This document shows, in pieces, positions 26,101-35,961 of a DNA stretch of 64,000 nucleotides; within the stretch, counting starts at the first letter, position 1, and every line of letters begins with the position of its first letter. The translations under genes were made by a program, and so were the position numbers. The stretch is from DATJSJ01 sp035504175. Lineage in GTDB: Bacteria > Pseudomonadota > Alphaproteobacteria > Acetobacterales > Acetobacteraceae. The notes beneath the pieces are model-generated. The model made no database searches. It saw only the letters and a list, made by a program, of their open reading frames with translations, and was not told where the DNA came from. The stretch is taken from contig DATJSJ010000120.1 of the NCBI GenBank assembly GCA_035504175.1, forward strand, positions 62,001 to 126,000, read 5' to 3'.

Positions 26101-27779
26101 TCTTCGATGCGCATGACCGGCAGCGTCTGCGTCTGCCCTTCGTGCTGCCGCCGGAAGCGAGCGATCAGACGCTGCAGGGCGCAGCCATCGTCGCCTCCTG
26201 GTTCGGCGGGCTCGCCGATTACCGCGGCGCGCGTTTCCCGGCGGCGAACTCGGCGCCGGCCGAGGGCAATGCCGTGGTCTTTGCCACCGCCTCGGAACAT
26301 CCCGGCGGCCTCACTCTGCCGCCGCTCGACGGCCCGACTCTGGCGGAAATCGCCAATCCCAACGATCCCGCCGGATCGCTGCTGCTGGTCGCCGGCCGCA
26401 CCGGGGAAGAGCTGGTGCAGGCGGCGCAGGCGCTCGCCGCGGGCGGCGCCAGGCTGCTCGGCGGCGACCACGCCGTGGTCGCCGCACCCGACCTGCCGGA
26501 GCGCGTGCCCTATGACGCACCTGCCTGGATCCCGAGCGATCGCCCGGTGCGCTTCGGTGAACTCGTCGATGCCGCCGCCCTGCAGGGCGTGGGCTATGCG
26601 CCCGGCACGATGCGGGTGCCGTTCCGCACCGCGCCGGATCTCTACACCTGGCGCGGCGCCGGCTTCCCGCTGCATGTCCGCTTCCGCGCGCCGCCGGGGC
26701 CGATCGTCGACCTCGCCGCCTCGCGGCTCGATGTCAGCATCAACAACCTCTTCCTTGGCGCAACGCCGCTGGCCGATCGCCCGTCGCTGATCGGTGCCTG
26801 GCTCGCGCGCTGGACCGGCGACGACCCGGACGTCGGCGCCGCCCGGTTCAGCATTCCGCCCTACGACGTGTTCGGCCAGAACGACCTGCAGTTCTTCTTC
26901 GACACAAGGCCGCTGCATCGCGGCGACTGCCGCGCGGTGCCGGAGGACCTGCACATGGCGGTCGATCCGGACAGTACCGTCGATCTCAGCCGTGCCTGGC
27001 GCTTCGCCGAGATGCCGAACCTCGCCTTCTTCGTGAATTCCGGCTTCCCCTTCACCCGCATGGCCGATCTGTCGCAGACCGCGGCCGTACTGCCGGAGCG
27101 GCCGGACGCGGCCGAAATCAGCACCTTTTTCGACCTGATGGGGCAGATCGGCGCCTTCACCGGCTATCCGGTGATGCGCATCGCGGTGATCCGGCCGGGC
27201 GAGGCGGCGTCGATGGCGGATCGCGACCTGCTGCTGATCGGAACCCTGCCGCATCTCGCCGACGCGGCGCCGCTGCTGCGGGGCAGCCCGGTGCAGTTGC
27301 AGAATGGCGTGCTGCGCGTCGCCCTCGGCCATCGCCTGCCGTCGGTGTACCGGCTGTTCGACGATGCCGAAGCCCGCTCGGTCTCGCAGGCCCGGGCGCA
27401 GGTGCTGGCGGTCGCCGGCGGCGACGGTGCGCTGCTGGTGGGCGCGCAAAGCCCGCTGCATGCCGGCCGGTCGCTCGTCGCCGTGCTCGGCATGACGCCG
27501 CCCGGTCTCGCCGATGCGGTCGCGGTGATGGCGAATTCGACGCAGGCGCCGCACATCCAGGGCGACCTCGCGGTGCTGAGCGGCGGGCGGGCAACCTCCT
27601 GGCGTGTCGGCGACAGCTACACGGTGGGCTCGCTGCCGTTCTGGGTCTGGCCCTCCTGGGCGCTGCGCAACGATCCGCTCGGCCTGCTGCTCTGGCTGGT
27701 CGGCGGCACGCTGCTGCTGGCCTTTGCCTTCTTCCGCACGCTGCGGCGGCTGGCGCAGCGGCGCGCCGGCGGGCACTGA
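23166..27779 (+). CDS. bcsAB: Fused cellulose synthase BcsA-BcsB
   Basis: A single 1537-residue chain. BcsA part (1 to about 720): membrane helices, then the GT2 domain with FIPTYNE, FDCDH at about 230, VTEDAHT and QRMRW at about 365, more helices, and a PilZ c-di-GMP domain at about 565-660 (Arg-rich RNRARIR and DLSQGGG). It polymerises UDP-glucose and pushes the glucan through the membrane when c-di-GMP binds. A membrane segment (ALGLVALLAGAG) and a Pro/Ala linker lead to the BcsB part (about 830-1537): periplasmic jelly-roll and flavodoxin-like repeats ending in a C-terminal membrane anchor (LLLWLVGGTLLLAFAF). Fusion as one gene is known from Komagataeibacter (AcsAB, 1550 residues). There is no internal stop or frameshift. 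Confidence 0.97.
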   Translation: MRATPLRADRARPTRPDLVGRATQALLILAGAALLLAVASVPLGAGQQALLAVFCAATFLIANRFRGRFVSVCLIVLSLGVSLRYIVWRLTQTLEFGTLPELVLGGTLVAAEMYAVTVLVLGYVQTIWPLQRKPVPLPPDPAGWPTVDVFIPTYNEALSVVRATVLAATGIDWPSDKLRVHLLDDGKREEFRRFAQAAGVNYITRPDNRHAKAGNLNHALTRTDGEFILVFDCDHIPTRAFLQFTMGWLVREKKLAMVQTPHHFYSPDPFQRNLAAGTRVPPEGNLFYGLIQDGNDFWNASFFCGSCAVIRRAALATIGGYAVETVTEDAHTMLKLHRAGWDSAYLAIPLAAGLATERLILHIGQRMRWARGMIQIFRIDNPLLGPGLTLPQRICYLQAMGHFFFAVPRIVFLTSPLMYLLLGQNIIAASPLAIVAYALPHIFHSVATNSRLQGHWRHSFWSEIYETVLALFLVRVTINTLISPRRGKFNVTDKGGLLENGYFDLGAVYPNIILAVVLVLGIGRGIGQILLVHNDALTFQALLLNSIWALFSLLTVMAALAVGRETRQMRNRARIRAALSVVIYLPDGRLITGTTRDLSQGGGRLLAARPEGLADDAALEIEFQLAGQVLLVPAQAVRWQGDRLQVEFRPRTMAEEAATVQAVFARADAWADWADYPKDRPLASLWRVLVSIRGLFRPRDRLSAAPPRPDRQPGEAPLPPALPERAVGLARRAAALGLVALLAGAGAARASQGAAAADPASHAMTVRPVPTPVVELQDVPMPPAPPTPGATAPAPAAPGTAPPAAPPAIAAPGAVPPVQTGSAATAPAAGERRVVLPLRRLGAMGPLTLRGSSPLQGVQFGIRADEVVTGAELSLNGANSPALLPAFSNVTVTLNEQYVGTIPVNRDQPRYDHLVMPIDPAFFQEDNRLNFRFTGRYTAGCNDPLSGLLWSTVSDGSTLTLTLARLPPQRDLSRLPLPFFDAHDRQRLRLPFVLPPEASDQTLQGAAIVASWFGGLADYRGARFPAANSAPAEGNAVVFATASEHPGGLTLPPLDGPTLAEIANPNDPAGSLLLVAGRTGEELVQAAQALAAGGARLLGGDHAVVAAPDLPERVPYDAPAWIPSDRPVRFGELVDAAALQGVGYAPGTMRVPFRTAPDLYTWRGAGFPLHVRFRAPPGPIVDLAASRLDVSINNLFLGATPLADRPSLIGAWLARWTGDDPDVGAARFSIPPYDVFGQNDLQFFFDTRPLHRGDCRAVPEDLHMAVDPDSTVDLSRAWRFAEMPNLAFFVNSGFPFTRMADLSQTAAVLPERPDAAEISTFFDLMGQIGAFTGYPVMRIAVIRPGEAASMADRDLLLIGTLPHLADAAPLLRGSPVQLQNGVLRVALGHRLPSVYRLFDDAEARSVSQARAQVLAVAGGDGALLVGAQSPLHAGRSLVAVLGMTPPGLADAVAVMANSTQAPHIQGDLAVLSGGRATSWRVGDSYTVGSLPFWVWPSWALRNDPLGLLLWLVGGTLLLAFAFFRTLRRLAQRRAGGH

Positions 27780-27780
27780 G

Positions 27781-30700
27781 ATGCCCGATGCCGGTCCTCG
27801 CCTGATCCGGCGTGGTGCCGCGATCCTGGCGGCGGCGATCGCGGCCCCGGCCTGGGGTGGCGCCGCACTCGCCCAGCAGGCGCCCGCCGATGCAGGCGCG
27901 TTGCCGGGGGCGGCCCCGGCGACCGTTGCGGCGCCGGCCCCTTCCGGGGCGTCCGCCACGCCTGCCGCCCCTGCCGCAGCGCCCGCCGGCAGCACGCCGG
28001 CGGCAGACAATCCGGCGATCGCCGCGCTGCTGCGCCAGGCAGGGTTCTGGCGCGACCAGCACCAGCCGGACCGCGCCCTCGCCGCCCTGCGCCGCGTGCT
28101 GGGGATCGATCCGCACAACGCCACCGCCCTGGCGATGCAGGCGGAGATCGAGGCGGCCCAGGGGGACGCCGCGTCCGCCCGCGCGACCCTGGCGCGGATC
28201 GGCGCCGCGACCGGGGCGACACCCGGGCTGCGCGCCGCCCGCGAGGCGGTGCGCCTGGCCGGCATCGATCCGGAACAGCTTGCGACGGCGCGCCGCCTGG
28301 CGTCCGAACACCGCGCCGCCGCGGCCGTTGCGGCCTATCGACAGGCCTTCGCCGGCGGCGCGCCGCCCGATGCGCTCGCCGTCGAGTACTACCAGACGCT
28401 GGCCAGCACCGAGGGCGGCTGGGACGCCGCGCGCGCCGGGCTCGCGCAGGCGGTGCGGCACGATCCGGGCAATCTGAAGGCGCAGCTTGCCTATGCCGAG
28501 CTGCTGACCTACCGCGAGGCAAGCCGGGCCGAGGGCATCCGCCGGCTGCAGGCGCTCGGCGCCGACCCGTCGGTTGCCGCCGCGGCCGAGAAGGCGCAAC
28601 GCCAGGCGCTGCTCTGGCTGGCCGACCGGCCGGACAGTGCCGCGGCGATCGGGCAGTTTGCCGCCACGCACCCGGATGATGCGGAGATCGCGCACAAGCT
28701 GGCGGCGATCCGCAACCCGCCCAATGCCGCCGTCGACCGGGCCGGCCAGGACCGCGCGGCCGGCTTCGCGGCGCTGAACGCCGGTCACCTCGCCGAAGCC
28801 GAGCAGCATTTCTCCGCGGCCCTGATGGCGGCACCGGACGACGCCGACGCGCTGGGCGGGCTCGGCCTGGTGCGGCTGCGCCAGGGCCGGCCGGCGGACG
28901 CGCGCCTGCTGCTGCAGCGGGCGATCGCCGCCGATCCGAGCGCCCGGGACAAATGGCAGGCGGCACTGGTCGGCACCGAATCCGGCCAGGACTGGGCCGA
29001 GGTGCGCGCGCTCGCGGCGCGCGGCCAGTACCGCGCGGCCGAGGCGAAGCTCACCCGGCTGCTCGGGCGCAGCGACAATCCCGGCGGCCGGCTGCTGCTT
29101 GCCGACATCCAGACGCGGGCGGGCGAACTCGCAGCGGCCGAGGCGAGCTATCGCCGCGTGCTGGACCGGCGGCCGGAGGACACCGCCGCGCTGATCGGCC
29201 TGGCCGGGCTGCTGTCGCGGCAAGGGCAGGACGAGGAGGCTGCTGCCCTGTATGCCCGGGCGGGCGCATCCGGCGGCGCGCTGGCGGCGACGGCGCGCGC
29301 CGCGGCGCTGCGCGACCGCGCCACCCAGGCCGCCGACCCGGCCACCCGCATCGCGCTGTACCGGGCGGCGCTGGCGAGCGACCCGGGCAATGCCTGGATC
29401 CGGCTGGATCTGGCGCGTGCCCTGGCCGGGCAGGGACAGCGGGCGGAGGCGCAGCGGCTGATCGACGATGCGATCGCCGGACCGCAGGCGACGCCGGCGG
29501 CCCTGCAGGCCGCGGCCTATTTCGACCTGGAAAACGGGAATGCCACCGGCGCTGCCGCGGCGGTGGCGCGGCTGCCGCCGCGACAGCGCACGCCCGAGAT
29601 GCGCCGCCTCGCGGCCCGGGTCGCGTTCCAGCGCGAGGTCGACGCGGCGGCGGCGTCCGGTCCGGTGGCAGGCCGCGCCCGTCTGATGCGGCTGGCCGTC
29701 GGGCCCGATCCCGACGGCACCCGCGGCGCCGCCATCGCCCGGGCGTTCGCCGCGATGCACGACCCGGCGGGGGCACAGGAGGCGATCAATCTGGCGCTCG
29801 CGGCCACACCGATGCCAAGCCCGGCGCAGCGTCTCGCCTACGCGGGCGCGATGATGCAGGCGGGCGATGCCGGGGCGGCGGCGCGGCTGTTGGCCGGGAT
29901 CGACGTGGCGGCGCTGCCGCCAGACGAGGCGGCGGCCGCGGTGCAGCTGCGGGCCGGGCTGGCCGTGCAACGGGCCGACCGCTTGCGCGATGCCGGGCAG
30001 CCGGCCGCAGCCTATGACCAGCTCGCGCCGGTGTTGCGGCAGGATCCCGCCAACGCCGATGCCAATCTGGCGCTGGCGCGGCTCTACCAGTCGGCGGATC
30101 GACCGCAGCGCGCGCTGGCGGTGACGCAGGCCCTGCTGCAACGCAACCCGAACGACGTGGCGGTGCGCCAGGCGGCGGTGCAGGCGGCCATCGCCGCACG
30201 CGCCTGGGGCCAGGCGCAGCAATGGGTGCAGCAGGGGCTGCGTCTCGCCCCCGCTGATCCGCGCTCCTGGATCGCCGCCGCCGATCTGGCGCGGGCGCGC
30301 GGCAATGACGGCGAGGCGCTGCGCGATCTGCGCCGGGCGCGCGCGCTGCGCAGTGCCGAGGTCGAAGGTGCGGCGGACAGCGTCGCAGCCACCGAGGCAG
30401 CCGCCGCGGCGTCGCCGGACGCCGTACCTGCGGGATTGCTGGCGCCGGATGGCGCGGGCGCGACGGCACCGGATGCGGCGGCCACCGGCGGCACGTCGCC
30501 CGCTGCGGCGCCACCGCCGACCGGCCCGGCCCTGGCCGCGTTACCGCCCGGCGGGGGCGGCTCTGCCGCGATTCCGACCGGCGGCGTCTCCGCCTACATG
30601 ACCACGACCGCGCCGGCGCCGCTGCAGCCGCCCGCACCCGGCAGCAATCCGTTCCGCGCCGGGGCTGCCGCGCCGGCCGATGCCGACGGCACGGCCGATG

Positions 30701-31869
30701 CCGGGGCTGCGACCGGCGATGCGATGACCGAGAACATCGACCGGCAGATCGCGGCGATGCAGGAGCAGGTGGCGCCGCGGCTGCAGGTCGATACCGGGTT
30801 GCGCTTCCGCTCGGGCAGCGAAGGGCTGGACCAGCTCACCGAGGCGATGCTGCCGATGGAGGCGAGCTTTTCCCCGGGCGGCGTCGGCCGGGTCACCTTC
30901 CAGGTGACGCCGACCTACGTCACCGCGGGCACGCTCCCCGACACGCCGACCTCGCTGGCGCAATTCGGCACGCTCGCACTGGACGACGGCAGCCCGTCGA
31001 CTCCCTCTCCGGGCACGGTGCAAAGCTCGGGCGTCGGGCTCGATCTCGGCTACGCGTGGCGCTTCCTGTCGGCGGATGTCGGGGCGACGCCGCTCGGCTT
31101 TCGCGTCACCAACCCGGTCGGCGGGATCGAACTGGCACCGGAGATTGCCAATGGCTGGCGGGTGCGCCTGACCGGCGAGGACCGCGCCGTGACCGACAGC
31201 GTCCTGTCCTATGCCGGGACGCGCGACCCGCGCACCGGCGAGGTCTGGGGCGGCGTCACCCGCGCCCGCGGCCACATCCAGATCGAGTACGCCGGCGGCC
31301 CGGCCAACTTCTATCTCGGCGGCGGCGGCGCCAGCCTGACCGGCAAGAACGTCGAATCCAACTCGGAAGTCGAGTTCGGCGCCGGCGGTTCCTATGCCGT
31401 CTACCATTCGGGCGGCGACGAGGCGCGGGTCGGGCTCGACCTCGTGTATTTCGACTATGCGCACAATCTGCGCTTCTTCACCCTCGGCGGTGGCGGCTAT
31501 TTCAGCCCGCAGAACTATTTCGCGGCGCTGATCCCGGTGAGCTACGCGGAGAAGGATGGCGATCTCACCTGGAACGTCGGCGGCTCGGTCGGCTTTCAGA
31601 CCTATCACGAGAACAGCTCGCCCTATTTCCCGACCGATCCGGCGGCACAGGCACAGCTCGAGGCGCTGGCGGCCGGCAACCCGCAGCTCGCCGCCTCCAC
31701 GACCGCGGACAGCGTCTCCGGCCTGGTCGGCGGTGCGCATGGCGCGGTCGAGTACCGCGTCTCGCCGGCCTTCACGCTCGGCGGTCGGGCCAGCTACCAG
31801 CGCGCCGGCGACTGGAACGAGGGCGAGGGGCTGCTCTATGCCCGCTATCTCTTCAACGTGGCGCCCTGA
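27781..31869 (+). CDS. bcsC: Cellulose export protein BcsC
   Basis: A 1362-residue outer-membrane protein. A signal peptide (to ALAQQ, about 32) is followed by an Ala/Pro spacer, then roughly 850 residues of TPR-like helices (repeated pattern A..L..DP.....LA). The last 320 residues form the BcsC beta-barrel, with alternating aromatic strands and a C-terminal YARYLFNVAP typical of outer-membrane insertion. The TPR part binds the periplasmic machinery; the barrel lets cellulose out. It starts one base after the bcsAB stop, so translation is coupled. Length fits the AcsC family. Confidence 0.95.
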   Translation: MPDAGPRLIRRGAAILAAAIAAPAWGGAALAQQAPADAGALPGAAPATVAAPAPSGASATPAAPAAAPAGSTPAADNPAIAALLRQAGFWRDQHQPDRALAALRRVLGIDPHNATALAMQAEIEAAQGDAASARATLARIGAATGATPGLRAAREAVRLAGIDPEQLATARRLASEHRAAAAVAAYRQAFAGGAPPDALAVEYYQTLASTEGGWDAARAGLAQAVRHDPGNLKAQLAYAELLTYREASRAEGIRRLQALGADPSVAAAAEKAQRQALLWLADRPDSAAAIGQFAATHPDDAEIAHKLAAIRNPPNAAVDRAGQDRAAGFAALNAGHLAEAEQHFSAALMAAPDDADALGGLGLVRLRQGRPADARLLLQRAIAADPSARDKWQAALVGTESGQDWAEVRALAARGQYRAAEAKLTRLLGRSDNPGGRLLLADIQTRAGELAAAEASYRRVLDRRPEDTAALIGLAGLLSRQGQDEEAAALYARAGASGGALAATARAAALRDRATQAADPATRIALYRAALASDPGNAWIRLDLARALAGQGQRAEAQRLIDDAIAGPQATPAALQAAAYFDLENGNATGAAAAVARLPPRQRTPEMRRLAARVAFQREVDAAAASGPVAGRARLMRLAVGPDPDGTRGAAIARAFAAMHDPAGAQEAINLALAATPMPSPAQRLAYAGAMMQAGDAGAAARLLAGIDVAALPPDEAAAAVQLRAGLAVQRADRLRDAGQPAAAYDQLAPVLRQDPANADANLALARLYQSADRPQRALAVTQALLQRNPNDVAVRQAAVQAAIAARAWGQAQQWVQQGLRLAPADPRSWIAAADLARARGNDGEALRDLRRARALRSAEVEGAADSVAATEAAAAASPDAVPAGLLAPDGAGATAPDAAATGGTSPAAAPPPTGPALAALPPGGGGSAAIPTGGVSAYMTTTAPAPLQPPAPGSNPFRAGAAAPADADGTADAGAATGDAMTENIDRQIAAMQEQVAPRLQVDTGLRFRSGSEGLDQLTEAMLPMEASFSPGGVGRVTFQVTPTYVTAGTLPDTPTSLAQFGTLALDDGSPSTPSPGTVQSSGVGLDLGYAWRFLSADVGATPLGFRVTNPVGGIELAPEIANGWRVRLTGEDRAVTDSVLSYAGTRDPRTGEVWGGVTRARGHIQIEYAGGPANFYLGGGGASLTGKNVESNSEVEFGAGGSYAVYHSGGDEARVGLDLVYFDYAHNLRFFTLGGGGYFSPQNYFAALIPVSYAEKDGDLTWNVGGSVGFQTYHENSSPYFPTDPAAQAQLEALAAGNPQLAASTTADSVSGLVGGAHGAVEYRVSPAFTLGGRASYQRAGDWNEGEGLLYARYLFNVAP

Positions 31870-31896
31870 GCCGGGCGCGAACGCACGGGGCGGACG

Positions 31897-32370
31897 ATGG
31901 ACATGCCGCAGACGGTCAGCTTCGGGACGACGGACGGGACGGTCGTGCACTGGCGCAGTTTCCTGCGCGCGCTGGCCGAGGAGGTCGACGCCCGCGCCGG
32001 TGCGCCCGAGCGCAACGATTTGCTCCGCTGCATCGGCGCGCGCATGGCGCGACTGCTGCCGCTGCCCGCGGTGCATTCGCTGGAGACGCTGGAGATCGAG
32101 ATCAACGACGCGCTGGCGGCGATCGGCTGGGGCCAGGCGCGGCTGCTGCTGAACGAGGCCGAGCGGGTGCTCAGCATCGCGCATTCCGGCATGCCGCGCA
32201 TCGGCTCCGCCGGGTCGCCGCCGGGGACCTGGCTCGCCCCGGCGCTGGAAGGGCTGTACGAGACCTGGCTGGCGCAGCAGCCGGGCAGCGAGCCGGGCCT
32301 TCAGGCGCGGCTGCAGCCTTCGTCCGGAGGCGAGACGGTGGTGCTGCGCTACGCGCGCGCCCTGCCGTGA
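31897..32370 (+). CDS. bcsD: Cellulose synthase subunit BcsD
   Basis: A 157-residue protein clearly of the AcsD/BcsD family: FLRALAEEVDARAG, RNDLLRCIG, LETLEIEINDALAAIGWG, and the hallmark GSAGSPPGTWLAPALEGLYE. BcsD forms an octameric ring in the periplasm and helps arrange glucan chains into crystalline ribbons in Komagataeibacter. It has no signal peptide, as is usual for the family. It is the last gene of the operon, 27 bases after bcsC. The 229 bases that follow hold no gene I can support. Confidence 0.95.
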   Translation: MDMPQTVSFGTTDGTVVHWRSFLRALAEEVDARAGAPERNDLLRCIGARMARLLPLPAVHSLETLEIEINDALAAIGWGQARLLLNEAERVLSIAHSGMPRIGSAGSPPGTWLAPALEGLYETWLAQQPGSEPGLQARLQPSSGGETVVLRYARALP

Positions 32371-32599
32371 CCGCCGCGGCGCGGCACCGACGCCTTTGCC
32401 GATTCCCCGCATTCGCGCCAAGGCATGCACCATCGGGCTCGCCGTGACTGTGCCAAGCGATCCCGGTCCAGCTTTCTGATTTCAAGCCGTTCTTCGCGCC
32501 GTCGGTGATTCCGCCGCCGGCGATCCCGGTCGGGCGCGCCCGACCCGTGAGGCGCCTTGCCCGAGCCACCCGGGTCCGGCGATCGGGATGTTCTCGGCG

Positions 32600-33163
32600 C
32601 TAGAACGTGCCCTGATCGATATTGCGGCCCATCGCCTGGCCAACGCGATAGCCGATGTCGCGCGCCAGGGCGAGCCCGTCATCCGTCTCGACGGTGCAGC
32701 TGATCGAGGCGATCCAGGCGAATTGGGCACCGACGGAATCGAGCACCAGCACGGCGGCGTCGAGCTTGGCGCCGAGCGGTGAGCCGCCCGGCAATGAGGC
32801 GGTCGTGCCCATCCAGTGAAAGTCGGAGAAGTTGCCGGTGGAGGCGGGCTGGTTGGTCCCGGGGATGGTCGGCGGGTAGATCGACAGCGCCATCGAGAGC
32901 CGGAGCGTGCTTTGCGGATCGACGCTGACTCCCGCCGCCTCGAGTCCGGAGGCGAAGGCGGCGACCGCCTGGTCGGCCTGCGCCGTGTGCGTCACCGGCT
33001 GCAATTGCAGGGATACCGCCAGGTGCCGGGGCAGCACCACCATGGTGGAGGTGTCGAGGGCGCCGCGGCAGGAGCGCATGGCGACGGCCGGCCCGGACGC
33101 GGCGACGAGCCCGGCAAGGATCAGACCAGCCCGGCCGAGATGCCGGAAGATCGTGTGCCGCAT
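32600..33163 (-). CDS. Exported protein of unknown function
   Basis: About 187 residues. Start chosen at 33163 (MRHTIFRHLG), giving a signal peptide that ends near GPAVA; an ATG seven codons upstream would lengthen the leader. The mature part has two Cys (SCRGAL and ISCTVE), possibly a disulfide, a beta-alpha layout with HLAVSLQLQPV and ADQAVAAFASGLEAAGV, and a C-terminal VGQAMGRN. No known family. It converges on the cellulose operon, but nothing ties it to cellulose. Confidence 0.65.
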   Translation of the reverse strand: MRHTIFRHLGRAGLILAGLVAASGPAVAMRSCRGALDTSTMVVLPRHLAVSLQLQPVTHTAQADQAVAAFASGLEAAGVSVDPQSTLRLSMALSIYPPTIPGTNQPASTGNFSDFHWMGTTASLPGGSPLGAKLDAAVLVLDSVGAQFAWIASISCTVETDDGLALARDIGYRVGQAMGRNIDQGTF

Positions 33164-33338
33164 CGGCCACTCCGCTCGTTGCACCGGCGAGGCTAAGCGC
33201 CGGCGGTCGCGGCGGCAAGGCGCCGTCGATGACGTATGTATGGTTCGCCGCGCGACAATCCGCGCACGCGATCGCCGTCCGAGACGCGCCGCGCCGATCC
33301 GCAGCCCGTGCCGTCAGCGGGCGGACCGACCGCGCCGG

Positions 33339-34268
33339 CTAGCGCGTCGGTCGCGGCGGGTCCTGCGAATAATCGTAGAATCCGCGGCCGGTCTTGCGCC
33401 CGAGCCAGCCGGCCTGGACGTATTTCACCAGCAGCGGACAGGGACGGTACTTGCTGTCGGAAAGCCCCTCGTACAGCACCTGCATGATCGAGAGGCAGGT
33501 GTCGAGACCGATGAAATCCGCCAGTTCCAGCGGCCCCATCGGATGATTGGCGCCGAGCCGCATGCCGGTGTCGATGGCGCTGATCGAGCCGACGCCCTCA
33601 TACAGCGCGTACACCGCCTCGTTGATCATCGGCACCAGGACGCGGTTGACGATGAACGCCGGAAAATCCTCGGCAACGGCGGTGGTCTTGTCGAGCTTCG
33701 CCGCCAGCGCCTGGATCGCCTGGAAGGTCGGCTCGTCGGTCGCGATGCCGCGGATCACCTCGACCAGCTTCATCACCGGCACCGGATTCATGAAGTGCAT
33801 GCCGATGAATTTTTCCGGCCGGTCGGTGCCGGCCCCGAGCCGGGTGATCGGGATCGACGAGGTGTTGGTCGCCAGGATGCAGGAGGGTTTGAGGTGCGGC
33901 GTGACCGACTTGTAGATCGCGCGCTTGATGTCCTCCTTCTCGGTCGCCGCCTCGATCACCAGGTCGACGTCGCCCAGGCTCACGGAATCCGTGGTTGGCG
34001 TCACCCGCGCCAGCGCCGCCTGCTTGTCCGCTTCGGTGATCAGCTTGCGGCCGATCTGGCGGTCCATGTTGCGCGCCATCGTTGCCATGGCGCGGTCGAG
34101 CTGATCGGCCTTGACGTCGACCAGCGTGACGGGCAGGCCGTGCAGCACGCAGACATGGGCAATGCCATTGCCCATCTGTCCGGCGCCGATCACGCCCACC
34201 GCCTGGATGGCAGCCGTCGAGGAAAGGGCAGCTTCGCTCGCCGCCCCCGACTTCACGTCGATGTTCAT
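33339..34268 (-). CDS. hbdA: 3-hydroxyacyl-CoA (3-hydroxybutyryl-CoA) dehydrogenase
   Basis: A 309-residue NAD(P)-dependent enzyme. The Rossmann motif [10 protein letters not shown] is near residue 29, followed by [10 protein letters not shown]; the catalytic His lies in [22 protein letters not shown] and the C-terminal helical domain with [15 protein letters not shown] complete the family. It reduces acetoacetyl-CoA or oxidises 3-hydroxyacyl-CoA in short-chain fatty acid or polyhydroxybutyrate metabolism. The ATG overlaps the etfA stop (ATGA), so it is made with the electron-transfer flavoprotein. Confidence 0.94.
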   Translation of the reverse strand: MNIDVKSGAASEAALSSTAAIQAVGVIGAGQMGNGIAHVCVLHGLPVTLVDVKADQLDRAMATMARNMDRQIGRKLITEADKQAALARVTPTTDSVSLGDVDLVIEAATEKEDIKRAIYKSVTPHLKPSCILATNTSSIPITRLGAGTDRPEKFIGMHFMNPVPVMKLVEVIRGIATDEPTFQAIQALAAKLDKTTAVAEDFPAFIVNRVLVPMINEAVYALYEGVGSISAIDTGMRLGANHPMGPLELADFIGLDTCLSIMQVLYEGLSDSKYRPCPLLVKYVQAGWLGRKTGRGFYDYSQDPPRPTR

Positions 34269-35209
34269 GAGGAGCGCTCCAGTTCTGCCCGCAGTTCGGG
34301 CAGGGCGTTGAAAAGGTCCGCGACCAGGCCGTAATCGGCGACCTGGAAGATGGGCGCTTCCTCATCCTTGTTGATCGCCACGATGACCTTGCTGTCCTTC
34401 ATCCCGGCCAGGTGCTGGATGGCGCCGGAGATGCCGACGGCGATGTAGAGGTCCGGGGCGACGATTTTTCCGGTCTGTCCCACCTGATAGTCGTTGGGGA
34501 CGAATCCGGCATCCACCGCCGCGCGGGAGGCCCCGACGGCGGCGCCGAGCTTGTCGGCGATCGGCTCGATCAGGGCGAAATTCTCGCCCTTCTGCATGCC
34601 ACGGCCGCCGGAGATGACGACACGGGCGGCGGTCAGTTCCGGGCGCTCGCTCTTCGAGAGCTCGGCGCCGACGTAGCGCGACAGCGCGGGATCGGCCGGT
34701 GTCACGGACACCGGCTCGATCGCGGCACTGCCGCCCTCGGCGGCAACTGGGTCGAAGCTCGCGGCGCGCACCGTGATCACCTTCTTCGCATCCGCCGACT
34801 GCACGGTCGCGAGCGCGTTGCCGGCGTAGATCGGACGGATGAAGGTGTCGGGGCCCTCGATGCCGGCGATGTCGCTGATCGGCTGCGCATCGAGCAAGGC
34901 GGCGACGCGCGGCATGACGTTCTTGCCGGCCGCCGTCGCCGCCGCCAGCAGATGGTCATAGGCGGGCGCCAGCGCCACCAGCAGTGCGGCCAGCGGTTCG
35001 GCCATCGCGTGCGCATAGGCGGCCGCGTCGGCGACGAGCACCTTCGTGACGTCCGGCAGCCGCGCCGCCGCCGCCGCTGCCGCCCCGATCCCGGACCCGG
35101 CGACCAGCACGTGCACCTCGCCGAGCTTGCCGGCGGCGGCGACCGCACTCCGCGACGGCTGCTTGATCGCGCCGCCGGGCTCGAATTCGAGCAGAACCAG
35201 CGCGGTCAC
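34265..35209 (-). CDS. etfA: Electron transfer flavoprotein alpha subunit
   Basis: A 314-residue FAD-binding subunit. The C-terminal FAD domain has [46 protein letters not shown] and [20 protein letters not shown], all family signatures. With EtfB it carries electrons from acyl-CoA dehydrogenases to the quinone pool. The GTG start at 35209 shares one base with the etfB stop (TAGTG), which gives the expected N-terminus TALVLLEFE; the longer frame upstream is only a shadow of etfB. Confidence 0.95.
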   Translation of the reverse strand: MTALVLLEFEPGGAIKQPSRSAVAAAGKLGEVHVLVAGSGIGAAAAAAARLPDVTKVLVADAAAYAHAMAEPLAALLVALAPAYDHLLAAATAAGKNVMPRVAALLDAQPISDIAGIEGPDTFIRPIYAGNALATVQSADAKKVITVRAASFDPVAAEGGSAAIEPVSVTPADPALSRYVGAELSKSERPELTAARVVISGGRGMQKGENFALIEPIADKLGAAVGASRAAVDAGFVPNDYQVGQTGKIVAPDLYIAVGISGAIQHLAGMKDSKVIVAINKDEEAPIFQVADYGLVADLFNALPELRAELERSS

Positions 35210-35961
35210 TACGCGATCACCTTGGCTTCGGTGCGCAGCTTCGCCACCAGCTCGGCGACCGTGGCGACCTTCTGTCCCGCCTTGCGCTTGGCCGGCTCCA
35301 CCACCTTCAGCACTTTCAGCCGCGGCGCCGGATCGACGCCGAGATCGGCCGGCTTCAGCGTCTCGATCGGTTTCTTGCGCGCCTTCATAATGTTGGGCAG
35401 CGAGGCGTAGCGCGGCTCGTTCAGCCGCAGATCCGTGGTGACGATCGCCGGCAGGGTGAGCGCCACCGTCTCCAGCCCGCCATCGACCTCGCGCGTCACC
35501 GTCGCCGTGTCGCCCTCGATCACCACCTTGCTGGCGAAGGTGCCCTGCGGCCAGCCGAGCAGGGCGGCGAGCATCTGCCCGGTCGCGTTCATGTCGTCGT
35601 CGATCGCCTGCTTGCCGAGGATCACCAGCCGCGGCTCCTCCCGCCGCACCAGGGCGGCGAGCAGCTTGGCGACGGCGAGCGGCTGCAGCTCGATATCGGT
35701 CTCGACCAGGATGCCACGATCGGCGCCCATCGCGAGCGCGGTGCGGATCGTCTCGGCACACTGGGCGATGCCGAGCGACACGGCGATGATCTCGGTGGCG
35801 ATGCCCTTCTCGCGCAGCCGGATCGCCTCTTCGACGGCGATCTCGTCGAACGGGTTCATCGACATCTTCACGCCGGCGGTCTCGACGCCGCTCTGATCGG
35901 CGCGGACCCGCACCTTGACGTTGTAGTCGACCACCCGCTTGACCGGGACGAGCAGCTTCAT
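35209..35961 (-). CDS. etfB: Electron transfer flavoprotein beta subunit
   Basis: A 250-residue subunit starting [19 protein letters not shown], with the family block [14 protein letters not shown], the AMP-binding region ([21 protein letters not shown]) and the ETF recognition-loop area [13 protein letters not shown] near the C-terminus. Works as a dimer with EtfA. A GAGTGCC site lies just upstream of the ATG at 35961. The 184 bases between it and the HIG1 gene hold no supported gene; many relatives have a cobalamin adenosyltransferase there. Confidence 0.95.
   Translation of the reverse strand: MKLLVPVKRVVDYNVKVRVRADQSGVETAGVKMSMNPFDEIAVEEAIRLREKGIATEIIAVSLGIAQCAETIRTALAMGADRGILVETDIELQPLAVAKLLAALVRREEPRLVILGKQAIDDDMNATGQMLAALLGWPQGTFASKVVIEGDTATVTREVDGGLETVALTLPAIVTTDLRLNEPRYASLPNIMKARKKPIETLKPADLGVDPAPRLKVLKVVEPAKRKAGQKVATVAELVAKLRTEAKVIA

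Noticed and set aside
27157..30222. Long open frame antisense to bcsC
   Set aside because: Arg/Gln/Gly-rich composition, no domain, fully opposite a clear gene; an effect of high GC at third positions.
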